Origin: an uncultured Spirochaetia bacterium
GTDB lineage: Bacteria; Spirochaetota; UBA4802; JAGODF01
Assembly: GCA_937967705.1 (NCBI GenBank)
Contig: CALCJG010000390.1
Span: forward strand, 1 to 28,773
Direction of reading: 5' to 3'
Length of the DNA stretch: 28,773 nucleotides
Below are positions 23,765 to 28,773 of the stretch, piece after piece (positions within the stretch are counted from its first letter, which is position 1; each line of letters starts with the position of its first letter). The position numbers and the translations under genes are program-made. The notes beneath the pieces are model-generated. The model was not told the origin of the DNA, made no database searches, and saw only the letters and a program-made list of their open reading frames with translations.

Positions 23765-24877
23765 TATTACATTATCAGCAACCGTTTTCATCTCCTGCTC
23801 CGTGATCCCATAAAATAGCGGCAATCGCAGCAGGCGTTCACTTTCTGCCGTTGTCCATTGATCCGTACCATGGAAACGTCCCGCAATTCTACCGGCTTTG
23901 GAAGTATGCAGAGGAATATAGTGAAAAACACTGTGAATATCCCTTTCTTTTAAAAACGCAATTAATCTGCTTCGCTCATCCTCATCTTTTGTCTTTATAT
24001 AAAACATGTGACCATTTTGTATACAATCCACTGGTATACTGGGGAGTTCAATTTTTCCTTCCGATTCCAAATGCCTCAGTCTTTTAAAATAATACACCCA
24101 GGTATTAAGACGATGTTCGGTTATCTCCGTCGCTTTCTCAAGTTGACAAAGGAGAAAGGACGCATTCAATTCCGATGGGAGATAGGAAGAACCGATATCA
24201 ACCCACCCGTATTTGTCCACTTCGCCACGGAAAAATTTGGATCGGTCCGTCCCTTTCTCCCTGAGGATCTCCGCGCGCTCAAAATATTTCTCATCATTGA
24301 TAAGAATCGCTCCCCCCTCACCGCATTGAATATTTTTGGTTTCATGGAAGCTGAAGCATCCCATATGTCCTATCGTGCCGAGTTTTTTGCCTTTGTAAGT
24401 GCTCATGACAGCCTGAGCTGCATCCTCGACGACTATGAGATCATTGTCTGCGGCGATTCGCATGATAACATCCATATCGCAGGAAACACCTGCATAGTGC
24501 ATAACTACAATCGCCCGGGTCTTATCTGTAATGGCACTCCGGATCTGTTCCGGATCGATATTCATGGTTTGTGGAGATACATCGACGAAAACTATCTTTG
24601 CACCATGGAGAGCAAAAGCGCCGGCTGTCGAAGAAAATGTAAAGGAAGGCATTATAACCTCATCACCCTCCTGGAATCCTGTCAATAAGGCACACATCTC
24701 AAGAGCATGCGTACAGGATGTCGTTAATAAAACTCGTTTGCATCCAAGGTTTTCCCTAAACCATTGATGACACCGCTTAGTAAATTCACCATCTCCGGAA
24801 AACTTACCTGTGCTGATGACCTGTTGGAGATAAGCGAGTTCATTGCCAGTAATCGTGGGTTTATTGAAAGGTATCAT
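23750..24877 (-). CDS. wecE: dTDP-4-amino-4,6-dideoxygalactose transaminase (WecE/RffA type)
   Basis: This PLP-dependent DegT/DnrJ/EryC1/StrS aminotransferase matches WecE along its whole 375 residues: opening MIPFNKP, EVIMPSFTF, TMNID, VVEDAAQ, SFHETKN with PLP lysine K181 (the E. coli position), EILREKGT, FFRGEVDKYGW, IGSSYLPS and HMFYIK. WecE converts dTDP-4-keto-6-deoxyglucose to dTDP-4-amino-4,6-dideoxygalactose, the precursor of Fuc4NAc-type sugars in surface glycans. AGGA lies six bases before the ATG. The start overlaps the GtrA stop by four bases (ATGA). It is the last gene of the three-gene operon. The family name is firm; the glycan is unknown. Confidence 0.95.
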   Translation of the reverse strand: MIPFNKPTITGNELAYLQQVISTGKFSGDGEFTKRCHQWFRENLGCKRVLLTTSCTHALEMCALLTGFQEGDEVIMPSFTFSSTAGAFALHGAKIVFVDVSPQTMNIDPEQIRSAITDKTRAIVVMHYAGVSCDMDVIMRIAADNDLIVVEDAAQAVMSTYKGKKLGTIGHMGCFSFHETKNIQCGEGGAILINDEKYFERAEILREKGTDRSKFFRGEVDKYGWVDIGSSYLPSELNASFLLCQLEKATEITEHRLNTWVYYFKRLRHLESEGKIELPSIPVDCIQNGHMFYIKTKDEDERSRLIAFLKERDIHSVFHYIPLHTSKAGRIAGRFHGTDQWTTAESERLLRLPLFYGITEQEMKTVADNVILFFS

Positions 24878-25290
24878 AGTGTGTCCTGTAATTCTTTATC
24901 AGTTTCCTCATGCAGGAAAACATATTTTTTTAAAAGTACAAACAAAACCAGCGGACATATAGTGAGGGCGACAAGCTGGGATACATAGGCATTGAGAGTA
25001 AGTTTATTCATAAGAAGAAATACAATTAAATAATTCAGAAGATAGGTGAATACGTAAACCAGGCAGAACATTATAAACCTCTTCTTATTGTACTGGCTGA
25101 AAACAAGCAGGGAATAGGATTTATAATTGAAAAACGCCCCGATGACATAATCAATGGCAAGCGCAACACCTTCGTGTCCTGTAATATAATAGCTCAGGGC
25201 GTATAATCCATATCCGAAAGCGGTATTGAGAACCCCTGTTAACAGGAAACGGATAAACTCCGCATTAAGAAATTTTTTTACCAGGTCCAT
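24874..25290 (-). CDS. GtrA-family polyprenyl-phosphate-sugar flippase
   Basis: The 138 residues have four membrane helices (about 12-35, 40-60, 72-95 and 100-122) and the GtrA opening FIRFLLTGVLNTAFGYGLYAL. GtrA proteins are proposed to flip lipid-linked sugars across the inner membrane for O-antigen or wall glycosylation. It overlaps the upstream GT2 gene by 26 bases and the wecE start by four, so all three should be translated together. The gene pair GT2-GtrA is a classic donor-synthesis and flipping module. Confidence 0.92.
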   Translation of the reverse strand: MDLVKKFLNAEFIRFLLTGVLNTAFGYGLYALSYYITGHEGVALAIDYVIGAFFNYKSYSLLVFSQYNKKRFIMFCLVYVFTYLLNYLIVFLLMNKLTLNAYVSQLVALTICPLVLFVLLKKYVFLHEETDKELQDTL

Positions 25291-26200
25291 TTACCATATC
25301 TCTAATGGAGTATTGCGGCTTGTTGTTAAGATTCAGATAGCTTCTCCCGATGTATTCACCTATCAGTCCTAATGACATGAGGATCAGCCCCCCGATAAAG
25401 AGGATGAGAACGATGATAGTAGTCCAGCCTTCCACCCTGTGATCAGTAATGAAATAATCAAGAATGTGATAGAGCCCATAGATAAAACCCATTATGGCCA
25501 CAAAAAAGCCAACCATGGAGGACAAACGTAAAGGCTGTACGGAAAAGCCAGTAACAAGTTTCATGAATACAAGAATTGATCGTATAAGATTATAATTACT
25601 CTTTCCCTGAAACCTGTCATGATGATCTATGGATATTTGAGTAACATTTTCCGTTACCTGGAATATAAGTCCGTCAAGGTAGGGAAATGTTCCCTTGTAT
25701 TGGATTACTTCATCGATGACACCACGACCGATGATCTTAAAGGGCGACAGGTATATATGCCGGGGTTTGAGTATAACGATCTCGGCAATTTTTCCGTTCA
25801 GCCAGCTACCCAGATTTTTCCACCATCGTTGTTTCTTGACCAGAAAATTAGCATAGCAGACATCATAACCCTTCCGGATTTCTTGGTAAAGCCTGGGAAT
25901 ATCCCATGGCGAATGCTGCAAATCATCATCCATGATAACAACATATTTACCCCGTGAATTACTGATACCCGCCATTATGGCGTTATCCTGACCGGCGTTT
26001 TTTCTGAGATTGATGCCAATCGTATTCTTATGTTTACAACAGACTTCTTTTATCTTCTCCCAGCTTTGATCATTGCTGCCATCATTGACAAGTATTGTTT
26101 CATGGCGCATACCCTTCAAAGATTCTTTTATCTGATTATTGAGTTCATGCACACACTCTTCGCTATTATATACAGGAATTACTATACTGATCTCAATCAT
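25265..26200 (-). CDS. GT2 polyprenyl-phosphate glycosyltransferase (GtrB/ArnC/DPM1-like)
   Basis: The 311 residues begin with a GT-A fold: SIVIPVYN, D40 in LVNDGS and the metal-binding DDD at 91-93 (MDDDLQHSP), then the QGKSNY region near 198-203 and two C-terminal membrane helices (about 228-249 and 260-282). This plan belongs to enzymes that load a sugar onto undecaprenyl phosphate at the cytoplasmic face (GtrB, ArnC). With GtrA and WecE downstream, the sugar loaded may be a 4-amino-4,6-dideoxyhexose, but that link is inferred. AAGGA lies nine bases before the ATG. A promoter is visible at 26232-26258. Confidence 0.92.
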   Translation of the reverse strand: MIEISIVIPVYNSEECVHELNNQIKESLKGMRHETILVNDGSNDQSWEKIKEVCCKHKNTIGINLRKNAGQDNAIMAGISNSRGKYVVIMDDDLQHSPWDIPRLYQEIRKGYDVCYANFLVKKQRWWKNLGSWLNGKIAEIVILKPRHIYLSPFKIIGRGVIDEVIQYKGTFPYLDGLIFQVTENVTQISIDHHDRFQGKSNYNLIRSILVFMKLVTGFSVQPLRLSSMVGFFVAIMGFIYGLYHILDYFITDHRVEGWTTIIVLILFIGGLILMSLGLIGEYIGRSYLNLNNKPQYSIRDMVNGPGKKIS

Positions 26201-26231
26201 GACATTTTCCTTGCTTGAATTGAATGGGCTA

Positions 26232-26258
26232 ATTATATGAAGATTTGCATATTGACAA
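26232..26258 (-). promoter_or_regulatory. Candidate promoter of the GT2-gtrA-wecE operon
   Basis: On the minus strand TTGTCA (26258-26253) is followed after 15 bases by a perfect TATAAT (26237-26232). The ATG lies about 30 bases downstream. The spacer is short by two bases, which may weaken it. Confidence 0.5.
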
Positions 26259-26275
26259 GCAAAAAAAAGTCTTCC

Positions 26276-27262
26276 TTATTCTTCAAAGCCCAGCCTCCAG
26301 AGAGACGTTCCCTTCAGATGGTATTTCTCTGCAAGGGCTTCCATCATGGATAGAGTGGTTTTGTCCGACAGGTAAACCATATACTTGACTTTATTGCGGG
26401 TATAGGAAAAATAGAGCGTTCCGGAGCTATGGCGAATACCTTTGTGTTGTTTCCCCAACAACACCCCCCTTTTTGCGGAGATCGCAGAAGCCTTCCCGCT
26501 TTCGTTCCATGCATAGCCATAAGCCGGGACACCTAGCCATATTCTCCCGGCCGGCATGAATTCCTGTACCTTTTTAATATTTTTCTCGGACCAGGATATA
26601 TCCACTACAGGGCCGGGCTTTGTTCCCGGTCTGTGATAATCATAACACATGATAACAATTTCATCCAGATAGGGGGTAATGGCCTTTAAATCATGGAATG
26701 CAGACCACTTTTGGGGGAAGTCCACTGGAGGAAAAACAGCCATGCTGAGGGTCTTACCCTTCAATTCCTTTTTGAGCATGCCAAGAAACACAGATAATCC
26801 CTGACTCATGCTGTATGGCAGATATTCAATATCCAGGTGAACTCCCGAAAGAGAATGATGCAGGAGGAAACGGTTTATATTCCTTGCAGCTATTAACATA
26901 TTATCCCTGGATTTCAACAGGGCCATACCATCCTTTACGGATCTGATACCAATCAACGGATAGAGTCTTTTGCCATGAAGTTTTATCAGATCTGAGATTT
27001 GTTTCTCCTTCTTTTTGCTAAGAGAAGAGTATAATTGACCATTTTTATCCATGAGATAACCCGTAAAGGAGAGTATATCATATCTATGGCAAATCCTCTC
27101 GAGGTAATACGGTTGATCTAAAATGTCGGAATATCGCGTTTCCAAATAGGCCCATGTTAATAGTTTATTCGCATATAACGAATATTTATTACTAAAAAAA
27201 TCACATAAATTACATATGATTAATAGCAAAAATGTCATCGTTATCTTTTGATATCGTTTCAT
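26276..27262 (-). CDS. GH18 glycosidase (YaaH/SleL-like), probably exported
   Basis: From ATG 27262 the protein has 328 residues: a basic N-terminus and a hydrophobic helix (ITMTFLLLIICNLC), i.e. a signal peptide or anchor, then a single GH18 barrel. The catalytic strand reads GVHLDIEYLP, with D and E of the DxxDxDxE motif and a histidine-leucine step in place of the first acidic residues. Later motifs are MCYDYH (MxYD type) and the closing GTSLWRLG. GH18 enzymes of this branch include spore-cortex N-acetylglucosaminidases, and relatives in Gram-negatives are assumed to trim peptidoglycan or chitin-like glycans. The open frame reaches TTG 27301, but that start would add 13 residues ahead of the basic signal start and has no well-placed ribosome site. 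Confidence 0.8.
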   Translation of the reverse strand: MKRYQKITMTFLLLIICNLCDFFSNKYSLYANKLLTWAYLETRYSDILDQPYYLERICHRYDILSFTGYLMDKNGQLYSSLSKKKEKQISDLIKLHGKRLYPLIGIRSVKDGMALLKSRDNMLIAARNINRFLLHHSLSGVHLDIEYLPYSMSQGLSVFLGMLKKELKGKTLSMAVFPPVDFPQKWSAFHDLKAITPYLDEIVIMCYDYHRPGTKPGPVVDISWSEKNIKKVQEFMPAGRIWLGVPAYGYAWNESGKASAISAKRGVLLGKQHKGIRHSSGTLYFSYTRNKVKYMVYLSDKTTLSMMEALAEKYHLKGTSLWRLGFEE

Positions 27263-27301
27263 GGCTGTACCCATATAATATGGTAATAATGGCAGGATCA
27301 A

Positions 27302-27654
27302 AGCATAATAAAATCCTATACCTTATGTTCCCGGACACCCCATAAAGGGCAAGGATAAATATTTTTGAATAATACATATTTTTTTGTTGAAAAATTATAT
27401 TCTGGCAATAATGTTGTAATTAATACTGTATTTTGTTGTTAGTATATAACTATAGTATTTGATTCGTTTTCCACTTGATTATTATAACTCTGAAAGAGCG
27501 AAATAATCACCATCTTGTTATTTTAATAATTGCTTAATTAACCACTCTTAGTTTCGCGATGCGAAGGGGGGGTTAGGTATGCACTTTTTTTGTTTTTTGA
27601 TTAAAAAATAATAATTTTTACACACTAGAATCAATTAATTGTTAAAGAGGTGAT
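27302..27654. other. Very AT-rich intergenic region between divergent genes
   Basis: No gene is visible. It must carry the promoters for the GH18 gene (minus) and the diaphorase gene (plus), but no clear -35/-10 pair stands out from the AT-rich background. A small GC-richer patch at 27551-27572 has a 5-bp hairpin (TTCGC-GAT-GCGAA) followed by G7 (27566-27572); a T7 run begins 13 bases later (27585). This might be the end of a small RNA, but evidence is thin. The ribosome site of the next gene is AGAGGTG just before the ATG at 27655. Confidence 0.5.
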
Positions 27655-28773
27655 ATGGGAAATCTAGAAACAGCAGTTAAGAGTGTTGTCGAGAAACACG
27701 GCAAAGACAATTCCAAACTCCTCGACATTGTCAGGGACGTACAGTCGGAGCTAGGTTGTGTGTCTGACGAGGCTATCGCCAAGATAGCTAAGGAGTTGAA
27801 CGTCTCTAAGGTAGACGTGGATGGTGTGGTTACTTTCTACCACTTCTTTTCCAAGGAGCCCGTGGGTAAGTACTCAGTGTACCTGAACAACAGCGCAGTC
27901 GCCCATTTAAAGGGTTTTGCACAGATTGCCAAGGCCTTTACCGAAGAAGTAGGCTGTTCCTTTGGAAAGACCACTTCCGATGGCCTGATCGGTCTTTTCG
28001 AAACATCCTGTATTGGAATGAACGACCAGGAGCCCGCGGCCATCATCAACGGCGTGGTTTTTACTAATCTGACGCCTCAAAAGGTCAAGGATATTGTAAC
28101 TGGCATGAAAGCCGGTAAGGATATCAAAAACCTTGTTAAGGAATTCGGTGATGGGGCCAATCAGTCTGAGCTTGTAAAATCCATGGTCTGCAACAATGTC
28201 CAGAGAAAGGGATCTGTCTTTTTCGCACAGTACGAATCAGGCTCATCCATCAAAAAGGCTGTCTCCATGAAACCTGAAGATGTCATTGAGGAGATGAAAA
28301 TCTCCAATCTCCGTGGAAGGGGAGGGGCTGGTTTCCCGACCGGTATGAAATGGGAGTTTTGCCGCAACGCAGAAGGCTCCAAACACTATGTCGTCTGCAA
28401 TGCTGATGAAGGCGAACCGGGAACATTCAAGGACCGAGTCATTTTAACCGAATTGCCACATATGCTCTTCGAGGGCATGGCCATTGCAGGTTACGCTGTT
28501 GGCGCCGACAGCGGTATTCTCTATCTTAGAGCCGAATATGCTTATCTTAAGAAATATCTTGAAAATGTTCTGGAAGAACTCAAGAAGAAGAACGTACTGG
28601 GCAATAAAATAGCCGGAAGCGGGTTTAATTTTGATATTCGGATTCAGCTGGGAGCAGGAGCCTATGTCTGCGGTGAAGAATCAGCCCTCATAGAGTCCGC
28701 TGAAGGGAAAAGAGGGGAGCCCCGCAACAGACCACCATTCCCTGTCCAGAGCGGTTATATGGGATATCCTACT
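27655..28773 (+). CDS. NuoE-NuoF fusion, HoxF-like NADH-binding diaphorase subunit (3' end outside window)
   Basis: The visible 373 residues join a thioredoxin-like NuoE domain (about 1-155) to the flavoprotein NuoF domain (from about 190). NuoF motifs present are LRGRGGAGFPTG (NADH site), CNADEGEPGTFKDR (FMN site) and YVCGEESALIES followed by GxRGEPRxRPPFP. The C-terminal 4Fe-4S motif lies beyond the window. Such fusions are diaphorase subunits of NAD-linked hydrogenases (HoxF), NAD-dependent formate dehydrogenases or BamH-type complexes; partners would be encoded to the right. In the NuoE domain the 2Fe-2S ligands are mostly missing: N78 and A83 stand where the first two cysteines belong, C119 is kept and N123 replaces the fourth. 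Nucleotide and flavin binding should be intact; the N1a-type cluster is probably absent. Confidence 0.9.
   Translation, partial: MGNLETAVKSVVEKHGKDNSKLLDIVRDVQSELGCVSDEAIAKIAKELNVSKVDVDGVVTFYHFFSKEPVGKYSVYLNNSAVAHLKGFAQIAKAFTEEVGCSFGKTTSDGLIGLFETSCIGMNDQEPAAIINGVVFTNLTPQKVKDIVTGMKAGKDIKNLVKEFGDGANQSELVKSMVCNNVQRKGSVFFAQYESGSSIKKAVSMKPEDVIEEMKISNLRGRGGAGFPTGMKWEFCRNAEGSKHYVVCNADEGEPGTFKDRVILTELPHMLFEGMAIAGYAVGADSGILYLRAEYAYLKKYLENVLEELKKKNVLGNKIAGSGFNFDIRIQLGAGAYVCGEESALIESAEGKRGEPRNRPPFPVQSGYMGYPT

Noticed and set aside
24008..24688. 226-residue plus-strand frame opposite wecE
   Set aside because: The minus strand is an end-to-end match to WecE; this frame is its shadow.
27515..27645. Possible Rex (NADH-sensing) operators ahead of the diaphorase gene
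   Set aside because: TTGTTA and TTGTTAA half-sites occur, but no matching inverted half at the right spacing; in such AT-rich DNA single halves are expected by chance.
1..28773. CRISPR arrays, insertion sequences or prophage genes
   Set aside because: No regularly spaced repeats, transposase or phage structural gene was found; the only recombinase fits housekeeping Xer.

Overview
The window most likely comes from an anaerobic or facultative Gram-negative (two-membrane) bacterium. A TolC-type outer-membrane channel with a MacAB-like pump and a WecE-type nucleotide-sugar aminotransferase point to an outer membrane. The two tRNA genes do not encode their CCA ends. SpoIID, GH18 and SpoIIE-type domains, a DUF1858 protein and a fused NuoE/NuoF-type diaphorase occur together. 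That mix would fit Spirochaetota or a deltaproteobacterial relative, but nothing here proves the phylum. Coding is moderately AT-rich, with very AT-rich intergenic gaps and at least one well-supported TTG start (the Xer recombinase).

Layout. 1-297: the tail of an unknown gene, a strong hairpin and a leader with an orphan Shine-Dalgarno. 298-5554: one very long cytoplasmic sensor (about ten PAS domains, a GAF and a SpoIIE/RsbU-type phosphatase), split by a frameshift at a run of seven C. 5715-10720: two tandem membrane-anchored alkaline-phosphatase-superfamily enzymes with threonine nucleophiles; the second has an in-frame amber codon just after its best start. 10820-11029: a DUF1858 protein with its own promoter and a terminator shared with the opposing tRNA-Thr/tRNA-Tyr pair. 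11559-15934: a tightly overlapping operon for a TolC/MacA/split-MacB tripartite exporter. 16200-19366: xerD-like recombinase, a SpoIID/LytB lipoprotein and queA, ending in a bidirectional terminator that also serves a 60-residue membrane protein. 19751-21639: gamma-carbonic anhydrase and a compact UvrD-like helicase, overlapping tail to tail. 21824-23764: an unknown 105-residue membrane protein and a GT39-like glycosyltransferase. 23750-26200 (minus): GT2 glycosyltransferase, GtrA flippase and WecE, an overlapping operon for envelope glycan modification. 26276-27262 (minus): a GH18 glycosidase. 27655 to the edge: a NuoE-NuoF fusion whose NuoE part has lost three of four iron-sulfur ligands.

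Common theme. Most genes act on the cell envelope: anchored phospho/sulfo-transferases, efflux, peptidoglycan cutting (SpoIID, GH18), and glycosyl transfer. The multi-PAS phosphatase is a typical input to a partner-switching stress response, but no anti-sigma or anti-anti-sigma partner lies in the window. I see no CRISPR array, prophage or insertion sequence. The items most worth checking are the C7 frameshift, the amber codon, the cysteine-poor NuoE domain and the symmetric element in front of the Xer gene.
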